Origin: Balanoglossus misakiensis
Taxonomy: Eukaryota; Hemichordata
NCBI GenBank assembly: GCA_040954595.2
Contig: CM082592.2
Location: 11,904,001-11,968,000 of the forward strand
Reading direction: 5' to 3'
Length of the DNA: 64,000 bases
Below the pieces are notes generated by a model. It searched no databases. It was not told the origin of the DNA and saw only the letters and a list, made by a program, of their open reading frames with translations. Below, piece after piece: positions 37,901-49,900 of this stretch (the stretch's first letter is position 1; every line of letters starts with the position of its first letter). The translations under genes and the position numbers were made by a program.

Positions 37901-40900
37901 TTTCAACATTTTCCTGAGCTATAACCCATGGTTTTTTTCAAAAAATGACCAAATTTTGAAAATTCGCAAAGTCGAAAAATCCTCGATTTTTCAACATTTT
38001 CCTGAGCTATAACCCATGGTTTTTTCAAAAAATGACCAAATTTTGAAAATTCGCAAAGTCGAAAAATCCTCGATTTTTCAACATTTTCCTGAGCTATAAC
38101 CCATGGTTTTTTCAAAAAATGACCAAATTTTGAAAATTCGCAAAGTCGAAAAATCCTCGATTTTTCAACATTTTCCTGAGCTATAACCCATGGTTATTTC
38201 AAAAAATGACCAAATTTTGAAAATTCGCAAAGTCGAAAAATCCTCGATTTTTCAACATTTTCCTGAGCTATAACCCATGGTTTTTTCAAAAAATGACCAA
38301 ATTTTGAAAATTCGCAAAGTCGAAAAATCCTCGATTTTTCAACATTTTCCTGAGCTATAACCCATGGTTTTTTCAAAAAATGACCAAATTTTGAAAATTC
38401 GCAAAGTCGAAAAATCCTCGATTTTTCAACATTTTCCTGAGCTATAACCCATGGTTTTTTCAAAAAATGACCAAATTTTGAAAATTCGCAAAGTCGAAAA
38501 ATCCTCGATTTTTCAACATTTTCCTGAGCTATAACCCATGGTTTTTTCAAAAAATGACCAAATTTTGAAAATTCGCAAAGTCGAAAAATCCTCGATTTTT
38601 CAACATTTTCCTGAGCTATAACCCATGGTTTTTTCAAAAAATGACCAAATTTTGAAATTTCGCAAAGTCGAAAAATCCTCGATTTTTCAACATTTTCCTG
38701 AGCTATAACCCATGGTTTTTTCAAAAAATGACCAAATTTTGAAAATTCGCAAAGTCGAAAAATCCTCGATTTTTCAACATTTTCCTGAGCTATAACCCAT
38801 GGTTTTTTTCAAAAAATGACCAAATTTTGAAAATTCGCAAAGTCGAAAAATCCTCGATTTTTCAACATTTTCCTGAGCTATAACCCATGGTTTTTTTCAA
38901 AAAATGACCAAATTTTGAAAATTCGCAAAGTCGAAAAATCCTCGATTTTTCAACATTTTCCTGAGCTATAACCCATGGTTTTTTTCAAAAAATGACCAAA
39001 TTTTGAAAATTCGCAAAGTCGAAAAATCGTCGATTTTTCAACATTTTCATGAGCTATAACCCATGATTTTTTCAAAATTTGGTCATTTTTTGAAAAAAAC
39101 CATGGGTTATAGCTCAGGAAAATGTTGAAAAATCGATGATTTTTCGACTATGCGAATTTTCAAAATTTGGTCATTTTTTGAAAAAAACCATGGGTTATAG
39201 CTCAGGAAAATGTTGAAAAATCGAGGATTTTTCGACTTTGCGAATTTTCAAAATTTGGTCATTTTTTGAAAAAAACCATGGGTTATAGCTCAGGAAAATG
39301 TTGAAAAATCGATGATTTTTCGACTTTGCGAATTTTCAAAATTTGGTCATTTTTTGAAAAAAACCATGGGTTATAGCTCAGGAAAATGTTGAAAAATCGA
39401 TGATTTTTCGACTTTGCGAATTTTCAAAATTTGGTCATTTTTTGAAAAAAACTATGGGTTATAGCTCAGGAAAATGTTGAAAAATCGATGATTTTTCGAC
39501 TTTGCGAATTTTCAAAATTTGGTCATTTTTTTGAAAAAAACCATGGGTTATAGCTCAGGAAAATGTTGAAAAATCGATGATTTTTCGACTTTGCGAATTT
39601 TCAAAATTTGGTCATTTTTTGAAAAAAACCATGGGTTATAGCTCAGGAAAATGTTGAAAAATCGATGATTTTTCGACTTTGCGAATTTTCAAAATTTGGT
39701 CATTTTTTGAAAAAAACCATGGGTTATAGCTCAGGAAAATGTTGAAAAATCGATGATTTTTCGACTTTGCGAATTTTCAAAATTTGGTCATTTTTTGAAA
39801 AAAACCATGGGTTATAGCTCAGGAAAATGTTGAAAAATCGATGATTTTTCGACTTTGCGAATTTTCAAAATTTGGTCATTTTTTGAAAAAAACCATGGGT
39901 TATAGCTCAGAAAAATGTTGAAAAATCGATGATTTTTCGACTTTGCGAATTTTCAAAATTTGGTCATTTTTGAAAAAAACCATGGGTTATAGCTCTGGAA
40001 AATGTTGAAAAATCGATGATTTTTCGACTTTGCGAATTTTCAAAATTTGGTCATTTTTTGAAAAAAACCATGGGTTATAGCTCAGGAAAATGTTGAAAAA
40101 TCGATGATTTTTCGACTTTGCGAATTTTCAAAATTTGGTCATTTTTTGAAAAAAACCATGGGTTATAGCTCAGGAAAATGTTGAAAAATCGATGATTTTT
40201 CGACTTTGCGAATTTTCAAAATTTGGTCATTTTTTGAAAAAAACTATGGGTTATAGCTCAGGAAAATGTTGAAAAATCGATGATTTTTCGACTTTGCGAA
40301 TTTTCAAAATTTGGTCATTTTTTTGAAAAAAACCATGGGTTATAGCTCAGGAAAATGTTGAAAAATCGATGATTTTTCGACTTTGCGAATTTTCAAAATT
40401 TGGTCATTTTTTGAAAAAAAACATGGGTTATAGCTCAGGAAAATGTTGAAAAATCGATGATTTTTCGACTTTGCGAATTTTCAAAATTTGGTCATTTTTT
40501 GAAAAAAAACATGGGTTATAGCTCAGGAAAATGTTGAAAAATCGATGATTTTTCGACTTTGCGAATTTTCAAAATTTGGTCATTTTTTGAAAAAAACCAT
40601 GGGTTATAGCTCAGGAAAATGTTGAAAAATCGATGATTTTTCGACTTTGCGAATTTTCAAAATTTGGTCATTTTGTGAAAAAAACCATGGGTTATAGCTC
40701 AGGAAAATGTTGAAAAATCGATGATTTTTCGACTTTGCGAATTTTCAAAATTTGGTCATTTTTGAAAAAAACTATGGGTTATAGCTCAGGAAAATGTTGA
40801 AAAATCGATGATTTTTCGACTTTGCGAATTTTCAAAATTTGGTCATTTTTTGAAAAAAACCATGGGTTATAGCTCAGGAAAATGTTGAAAAATCGATGAT

Positions 40901-43900
40901 TTTTCGACTTTGCGAATTTTCAAAATTTGGTCATTTTTTGAAAAAAACCATGGGTTATAGCTCAGGAAAATGTTGAAAAATCGATGATTTTTCGACTTTG
41001 CGAATTTTCAAAATTTGGTCATTTTTTGAAAAAAAACATGTGTTATAGCTCAGGAAAATGTTGAAAAATCGATGATTTTTCGACTTTGCGAATTTTCAAA
41101 ATTTTGTCATTTTTTGAAAAAAACCATGGGTTATAGCTCAGGAAAATGTTGAAAAATCGATGATTTTCGACTTTGCGAATTTTCAAAATTTGGTCATTTT
41201 TTGAAAAAAACCATGGGTTATAACTCAGGAAAATGTTGAAAAATCGATGATTTTTCGACTTTGCGAATTTTCAAAATTTGGTCATTTTTTGAAAAAAACA
41301 TGGGTTATAGCTCAGGAAAATGTTGAAAAATCGATGATTTTTCGACTTTGCGAATTTTCAAAATTTGGTCATTTTTTAAAAAAAACCATGGGTTATAGCT
41401 CAGGAAAATGTTGAAAAATCGATGATTTTTCGACTTTGCGAATTTTCAAAATTTGGTCATTTTTTGAAAAAAACCATGGGTTATAGCTCAGGAAAATGTT
41501 GTAAAATCGATGATTTTTCGACTTTGCGAAATTTCAAAATTTGGTCATTTTTTGAAAAAAACCATGGGTTATAGCTCAGGAAAATGTTGAAAAATCGATG
41601 ATTTTTCGACTTTGCGAATTTTCAAAATTTGGTCATTTTTTGAAAAAAACCATGGGTTATAGCTCAGGAAAATGTTGAAAAATCGATGATTTTTCGACTT
41701 TGCGAATTTTCAAAATTTGGTCATTTTTTGAAAAAAACCATGGGTTATAGCTCAGGAAAATGTTGAAAAATCGATGATTTTTCGACTTTGCGAATTTTCA
41801 AAATTTGGTCATTTTTTGAAAAAAACCATGGGTTATAGCTCAGGAAAATGTTGAAAAATCGATGATTTTTCGACTTTGCGAATTTTCAAAATTTGGTCAT
41901 TTTTTGAAAAAAACCATGGGTTATAGCTCAGGAAAATGTTGAAAAATCGATGATTTTTCGACTTTGCGAATTTTCAAAATTTGGTCATTTTTTGAAAAAA
42001 ACCATGGGTTATAGCTCAGGAAAATGTTGAAAAATCGAGGATTTTTCGACTTTGCGAATTTTCAAAATTTGGTCATTTTTTGAAAAAAACCATGGGTTAT
42101 AGCTCAGAAAAATGTTGAAAAATCGATGATTTTTCGACTTTGCGAATTTTCAAAATTTGGTCATTTTTGAAAAAAACCATGGGTTATAGCTCAGGAAAAT
42201 GTTGAAAAATCGAGGATTTTTCGACTTAGCGAATTTTCAAAATTTGGTCATTTTTTGAAAAAAACCATGGGTTATAGCTCAGGAAAATGTTGAAAAATCG
42301 ATGATTTTTCGACTTTGCGAATTTTCAAAATTTGGTCATTTTTTGAAAAAAACCATGGGTTATAGCTCAGGAAAATGTTGAAAAATCGATGATTTTTCGA
42401 CTTTGCGAATTTTCAAAATTTGGTCATTTTTTGAAAAAAACCATGGGTTATAGCTCAGAAAAATGTTGAAAAATCGATGATTTTTCGACTTTGCGAATTT
42501 TCAAAATTTGGTCATTTTTTGAAAAAAACCATGGGTTATAGCTCAGGAAAATGTTGAAAAATCGATGATTTTTCGACTTTGCGAATTTTCAAAATTTGGT
42601 CATTTTTTGAAAAAAACCATGGGTTATAGCTCAGGAAAATGTTGAAAAATCGATGATTTTTCGACTTTGCGAATTTTCAAAATTTGGTCATTTTTTGAAA
42701 AAAACTATGGGTTATAGCTCAGGAAAATGTTGAAAAATCGATGATTTTTCGACTTTGCGAATTTTCAAAATTTGGTCATTTTTTGAAAAAAAACATGGGT
42801 TATAGCTCAGGAAAATGTTGAAAAATCGATGATTTTTCGACTTTGCGAATTTTCAAAATTTGGTCATTTTTTGAAAAAAAACATGGGTTATAGCTCAGGA
42901 AAATGTTGAAAAATCGAGGATTTTTCGACTTAGCGAATTTTCAAAATTTGGTCATTTTTTGAAAAAAACCATGGGTTATAGCTCAGGAAAATGTTGAAAA
43001 ATCGAGGATTTTTCGACTTAGCGAATTTTCAAAATTTGGTCATTTTTTGAAAAAAAACCATGGGTTATAGCTCAGGAAAATGTTGAAAAATCGAGGATTT
43101 TTCGACTTAGCGAATTTTCAAAATTTGGTCATTTTTTGAAAAAAACCATGGGTTATAGCTCAGGAAAATGTTGAAAAATCGAGGATTTTTCGACTTTGCG
43201 AATTTTCAAAATTTGGTCATTTTTTGAAAAAAACCATGGGTTATAGCTCAGGAAAATGTTGAAAAATCGATGATTTTTCGACTTTGCGAATTTTCAAAAT
43301 TTGGTCATTTTTTGAAAAAAAACCATGGGTTATAGCTCAGGAAAATGTTGAAAAATCGATGATTTTTCGACTTTGCGAATTTTCAAAATTTGGTCATTTT
43401 TTGAAAAAAACCATGGGTTATAGCTCAGGAAAATGTTGAAAAATCGATGATTTTTCGACTTTGCGAATTTTCAAAATTTGGTCATTTTTTGAAAAAAACC
43501 ATGGGTTATAGCTCAGGAAAATGTTGAAAAATCGATGATTTTTCGACTTTGCGAATTTTCAAAATTTGGTCATTTTTTGAAAAAAACCATGGGTTATAGC
43601 TCAGGAAAATGTTGAAAAATCGATGATTTTTCGACTTTGCGAATTTTCAAAATTTGGTCATTTGTGAAAAAAACCATGGGTTATAGCTCAGGAAAATGTT
43701 GAAAAATCGATGATTTTTCGACTTTGCGAATTTTCAAAATTTGGTCATTTTTTGAAAAAAACCATGGGTTATAGCTCAGGAAAATGTTGAAAAATCGATG
43801 ATTTTTCGACTTTGCGAATTTTCAAAATTTGGTCATTTTTTGAAAAAAACCATGGGTTATAGCTCAGGAAAATGTTGAAAAATCGATGATTTTTCGACTT

Positions 43901-46900
43901 TGCGAATTTTCAAAATTTGGTCATTTTTTGAAAAAAACCATGGGTTATAGCTCAGGAAAATGTTGAAAAATCGATGATTTTTCGACTTAGCGAATTTTCA
44001 AAATGTGGTCATTTTTTGAAAAAAACCATGGGTTATAGCTCAGGAAAATGTTGAAAAATCGATGATTTTTCGACTTTGCGAATTTTCAAAATTTGGTCAT
44101 TTTTTTAAAAAAACCATGGGTTATAGCTCAGGAAAATGTTGAAAAATCGAGGATTTTTCGACTTTGCGAATTTTCAAAATTTGGTCATTTTTTGAAAAAA
44201 ACCATGGGTTATAGCTCAGGAAAATGTTGAAAAATCGATGATTTTTTGACTATGCGAATTTTCAAAATTTGGTCATTTGTTGAAAAAAACCATGGGTTAT
44301 AGCTCAGGAAAATGTTGAAAAATCGATGATTTTTCGACTTAGCGAATTTTCAAAATTTGGTCATTTTTTGAAAAAAACCATGGGTTATAGCTCAGGAAAA
44401 TGTTGAAAAATCGATGATTTTTCGACTTAGCGAATTTTAAAAATTTGGTCATTTTTTGAAAAAAACCATGGGTTATAGCTCAGGAAAATGTTGAAAAATC
44501 GATGATTTTTCGACTTTGCGAATTTTCAAAATTTGGTCATTTTTTGAAAAAAAACATGGGTTATAGCTCAGGAAAATGTTGAAAAATCGATGATTTTTCG
44601 ACTTTGCGAATTTTCAAAATTTGGTCATTTTTTGAAAAAAACCATGGGTTATAGCTCAGGAAAATGTTGAAAAATCGATGATTTTTCGACTTTGCGAATT
44701 TTCAAAATTTGGTCATTTTTTGAAAAAAAACATGGGTTATAGCTCAGGAAAATGTTGAAAAATCGAGGATTTTTCGACTTAGCGAATTTTCAAAATTTGG
44801 TCATTTTTTGAAAAAAACCATGGGTTATAGCTCAGGAAAATGTTGAAAAATCGAGGATTTTTCGACTTAGCGAATTTTCAAAATTTGGTCATTTTTTGAA
44901 AAAAACCATGGGTTATAGCTCAGGAAAATGTTGAAAAATCGAGGATTTTTCGACTTAGCGAATTTTCAAAATTTGGTCATTTTTTGAAAAAAACCATGGG
45001 TTATAGCTCAGGAAAATGTTGAAAAATCGAGGATTTTTCGACTTTGCGAATTTTCAAAATTTGGTCATTTTTTGAAAAAAACCATGGGTTATAGCTCAGG
45101 AAAATGTTGAAAAATCGATGATTTTTCGACTTTGCGAATTTTCAAAATTTGGTCATTTTTTGAAAAAAACCATGGGTTATAGCTCAGGAAAATGTTGAAA
45201 AATCGATGATTTTTCGACTTTGCGAATTTTCAAAATTTGGTCATTTTTTGAAAAAAACCATGGGTTATAGCTCAGGAAAATGTTGAAAAATCGATGATTT
45301 TTCGACTTTGCGAATTTTCAAAATTTGGTCATTTTTTGAAAAAAACCATGGGTTATAGCTCAGGAAAATGTTGAAAAATCGATGATTTTTCGACTTTGCG
45401 AATTTTCAAAATTTGGTCATTTTTTGAAAAAAACCATGGGTTATAGCTCAGGAAAATGTTGAAAAATCGATGATTTTTCGACTTTGCGAATTTTCAAAAT
45501 TTGGTCATTTGTGAAAAAAACCATGGGTTATAGCTCAGGAAAATGTTGAAAAATCGATGATTTTTCGACTTTGCGAATTTTCAAAATTTGGTCATTTTTT
45601 GAAAAAAACCATGGGTTATAGCTCAGGAAAATGTTGAAAAATCGATGATTTTTCGACTTTGCGAATTTTCAAAATTTGGTCATTTTTTGAAAAAAACCAT
45701 GGGTTATAGCTCAGGAAAATGTTGAAAAATCGATGATTTTTTGACTATGCGAATTTTCAAAATTTGGTCATTTTTTGAAAAAAACCATGGGTTATAGCTC
45801 AGGAAAATGTTGAAAAATCGATGATTTTTCGACTTAGCGAATTTTCAAAATTTGGTCATTTTTTGAAAAAAACCATGGGTTATAGCTCAGGAAAATGTTG
45901 AAAAATCGAGGATTTTTCGACTTTGCGAATTTTCAAAATTTGGTCATTTTTTGAAAAAAACCATGGGTTATAGCTCAGGAAAATGTTGAAAAATCGATGA
46001 TTTTTCGACTTTGCGAATTTTCAAAATTTGGTCATTTTTTGAAAAAAACCATGGGTTATAGCTCAGGAAAATGTTGAAAAATCGATGATTTTTCGACTTT
46101 GCGAATTTTCAAAATTTGGTCATTTTTTGAAAAAAACCATGGGTTATAGCTCAGGAAAATGTTGAAAAATCGATGATTTTTCGACTTAGCGAATTTTCAA
46201 AATTTGGTCATTTTTTGAAAAAAACCATGGGTTATAGCTCAGGAAAATGTTGAAAAATCGATGATTTTTCGACTTTGCGAATTTTCAAAATTTGGTCATT
46301 TTTTAAAAAAAACCATGGGTTATAGCTCAGGAAAATGTTGAAAAATCGAGGATTTTTCGACTTTGCGAATTTTCAAAATTTGGTCATTTTTTGAAAAAAA
46401 CCATGGGTTATAGCTCAGGAAAATGTTGAAAAATCGATGATTTTTTGACTATGCGAATTTTCAAAATTTGGTCATTTTTTGAAAAAAACCATGGGTTATA
46501 GCTCAGGAAAATGTTGAAAAATCGATGATTTTTCGACTTAGCGAATTTTCAAAATTTGGTCATTTTTTGAAAAAAACCATGGGTTATAGCTCAGGAAAAT
46601 GTTGAAAAATCGAGGATTTTTCGACTTTGCGAATTTTCAAAATTTGGTCATTTTTTGAAAAAAACCATGGGTTATAGCTCAGGAAAATGTTGAAAAATCG
46701 AGGATTTTTCGACTTTGCGAATTTTCAAAATTTGGTCATTTTTTGAAAAAAACCATGGGTTATAGCTCAGGAAAATGTTGAAAAATCGAGGATTTTTCGA
46801 CTTTGCGAATTTTCAAAATTTGGTCATTTTTTGAAAAAAACCATGGGTTATAGCTCAGGAAAATGTTGAAAAATCGATGATTTTTCGACTTTGCGAATTT

Positions 46901-49900
46901 TCAAAATTTGGTCATTTTTTGAAAAAAACCATGGGTTATAGCTCAGGAAAATGTTGAAAAATCGAGGATTTTTCGACTTTGCGAATTTTCAAAATTTTGT
47001 CATTTTTTGAAAAAAACCATGGGTTATAGCTCAGGAAAATGTTGAAAAATCGATGATTTTTCGACTATGCGAATTTTCAAAATTTGGTCATTTTTTGAAA
47101 AAAACCATGGGTTATAGCTCAGGAAAATGTTGAAAAATCGATGATTTTTCGACTTAGCGAATTTTAAAAATTTGGTCATTTTTTGAAAAAAACCATGGGT
47201 TATAGCTCAGGAAAATGTTGAAAAATCGAGGATTTTTCGACTTTGCGAATTTTCAAAATTTGGTCATTTTTTGAAAAAAACCATGGGTTATAGCTCAGGA
47301 AAATGTTGAAAAATCGAGGATTTTTCGACTTAGCGAATTTTCAAAATTTGGTCATTTTTTGAAAAAAACCATGGGTTATAGCTCAGGAAAATGTTGAAAA
47401 ATCGATGATTTTTCGACTTTGCGAATTTTCAAAATTTGGTCATTTTTTGAAAAAAACCATGGGTTATAGCTCAGGAAAATGTTGAAAAATCGATGATTTT
47501 TCGACTTTGCGAATTTTCAAAATTTGGTCATTTTTTGAAAAAAACCATGGGTTATAGCTCAGGAAAATGTTGAAAAATCGATGATTTTTCGACTTAGCGA
47601 ATTTTCAAAATTTGGTCATTTTTTGAAAAAAACCATGGGTTATAGCTCAGGAAAATGTTGAAAAATCGATGATTTTTCGACTTTGCGAATTTTCAAAATT
47701 TGGTCATTTTTTGAAAAAAACCATGGGTTATAGCTCAGGAAAATGTTGAAAAATCGATGATTTTTCGACTTAGCGAATTTTCAAAATTTGGTCATTTTTT
47801 GAAAAAAACCATGGGTTATAGCTCAGGAAAATGTTGAAAAATCGATGATTTTTTGACTATGCGAATTTTCAAAATTTGGTCATTTTTTGAAAAAAACCAT
47901 GGGTTATAGCTCAGGAAAATGTTGAAAAATCGAGGATTTTTCGACTTTGCGAATTTTCAAAATTTGGTCATTTTTTGAAAAAAACCATGGGTTATAGCTC
48001 AGGAAAATGTTGAAAAATCGATGATTTTTCGACTTTGCGAATTTTCAAAATTTGGTCATTTTTTGAAAAAAACCATGGGTTATAGCTCAGGAAAATGTTG
48101 AAAAATCGATGATTTTTCGACTTTGCGAATTTTCAAAATTTGGTCATTTTTTGAAAAAAACCATGGGTTATAGCTCAGGAAAATGTTGAAAAATCGATGA
48201 TTTTTCGACTTTGCGAATTTTCAAAATTTGGTCATTTTTTGAAAAAAACCATGGGTTATAGCTCAGGAAAATGTTGAAAAATCGATGATTTTTCGACTAT
48301 GCGAATTTTAAAAATTTGGTCATTTTTTGAAAAAAACCATGGGTTATAGCTCAGGAAAATGTTGAAAAATCGATGATTTTTCGACTTAGCGAATTTTCAA
48401 AATTTGGTCATTTTTTGAAAAAAACCATGGGTTATAGCTCAGGAAAATGTTGAAAAATCGATGATTTTTTGACTATGCGAATTTTCAAAATTTGGTCATT
48501 TTTTGAAAAAAACCATGGGTTATAGCTCAGGAAAATGTTGAAAAATCGAGGATTTTTCGACTTTGCGAATTTTCAAAATTTGGTCATTTTTTGAAAAAAA
48601 CCATGGGTTATAGCTCAGGAAAATGTTGAAAAATCGATGATTTTTCGACTTTGCGAATTTTCAAAATTTGGTCATTTTTTGAAAAAAACCATGGGTTATA
48701 GCTCAGGAAAATGTTGAAAAATCGATGATTTTTCGACTTTGCGAATTTTCAAAATTTGGTCATTTTTTGAAAAAAACCATGGGTTATAGCTCAGGAAAAT
48801 GTTGAAAAATCGATGATTTTTCGACTTAGCGAATTTTCAAAATTTGGTCATTTTTTGAAAAAAACCATGGGTTATAGCTCAGGAAAATGTTGAAAAATCG
48901 ATGATTTTTCGACTTTGCGAATTTTCAAAATTTGGTCATTTTTTGAAAAAAACCATGGGTTATAGCTCAGGAAAATGTTGAAAAATCGATGATTTTTCGA
49001 CTTTGCGAATTTTCAAAATTTGGTCATTTTTTGAAAAAAACCATGGGTTATAGCTCAGGAAAATGTTGAAAAATCGATGATTTTTCGACTTAGCGAATTT
49101 TCAAAATTTGGTCATTTTTTGAAAAAAACCATGGGTTATAGCTCAGGAAAATGTTGAAAAATCGATGATTTTTCGACTTTGCGAATTTTCAAAATTTGGT
49201 CATTTTTTGAAAAAAACCATGGGTTATAGCTCAGGAAAATGTTGAAAAATCGATGATTTTTCGACTTTGCGAATTTTCAAAATTTGGTCATTTTTTGAAA
49301 AAAACCATGGGTTATAGCTCAGGAAAATGTTGAAAAATCGATGATTTTTTGACTATGCGAATTTTCAAAATTTGGTCATTTTTTGAAAAAAACCATGGGT
49401 TATAGCTCAGGAAAATGTTGAAAAATCGATGATTTTTCGACTTAGCGAATTTTCAAAATTTGGTCATTTTTTGAAAAAAAACATGGGTTATAGCTCAGGA
49501 AAATGTTGAAAAATCGAGGATTTTTCGACTTTGCGAATTTTCAAAATTTGGTCATTTTTTGAAAAAAACCATGGGTTATAGCTCAGGAAAATGTTGAAAA
49601 ATCGAGGATTTTTCGACTTTGCGAATTTTCAAAATTTGGTCATTTTTTGAAAAAAACCATGGGTTATAGCTCAGGAAAATGTTGAAAAATCGAGGATTTT
49701 TCGACTTTGCGAATTTTCAAAATTTTGTCATTTTTTGAAAAAAACCATGGGTTATAGCTCAGGAAAATGTTGAAAAATCGATGATTTTTCGACTATGCGA
49801 ATTTTCAAAATTTGGTCATTTTTTGAAAAAAACCATGGGTTATAGCTCAGGAAAATGTTGAAAAATCGATGATTTTTCGACTTAGCGAATTTTAAAAATT

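Larger units (their letters stand above)
17599..39073. repeat. Satellite array, left arm (87/88-bp unit, about 245 copies)
   Basis: Head-to-tail units whose + strand consensus runs caaaaaatgaccaaattttg, aaaattcgcaaagtcg, aaaaatcctcgatttttc, aacattttcctgagctataa, cccatgg and T6 or T7. The unit is 87 bp with T6 and 88 bp with T7. The copy number is length divided by period. Variants include ATCATCGAT instead of ATCCTCGAT (clusters near 23.7-24.4, 26.4-26.8, 27.5-27.8 and 29.9-30.2 kb), ggacc instead of tgacc (near 24.7-25.4 and 28.5-28.7 kb) and ggttatttc (36,621 and 38,192). Blocks at 19.1-20.8 and 32.7-34.5 kb are almost perfect. The stretch 21-32.5 kb is rich in single-base indels. Contains the 100-N gap. 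All of it lies inside an intron. Confidence 0.97.
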
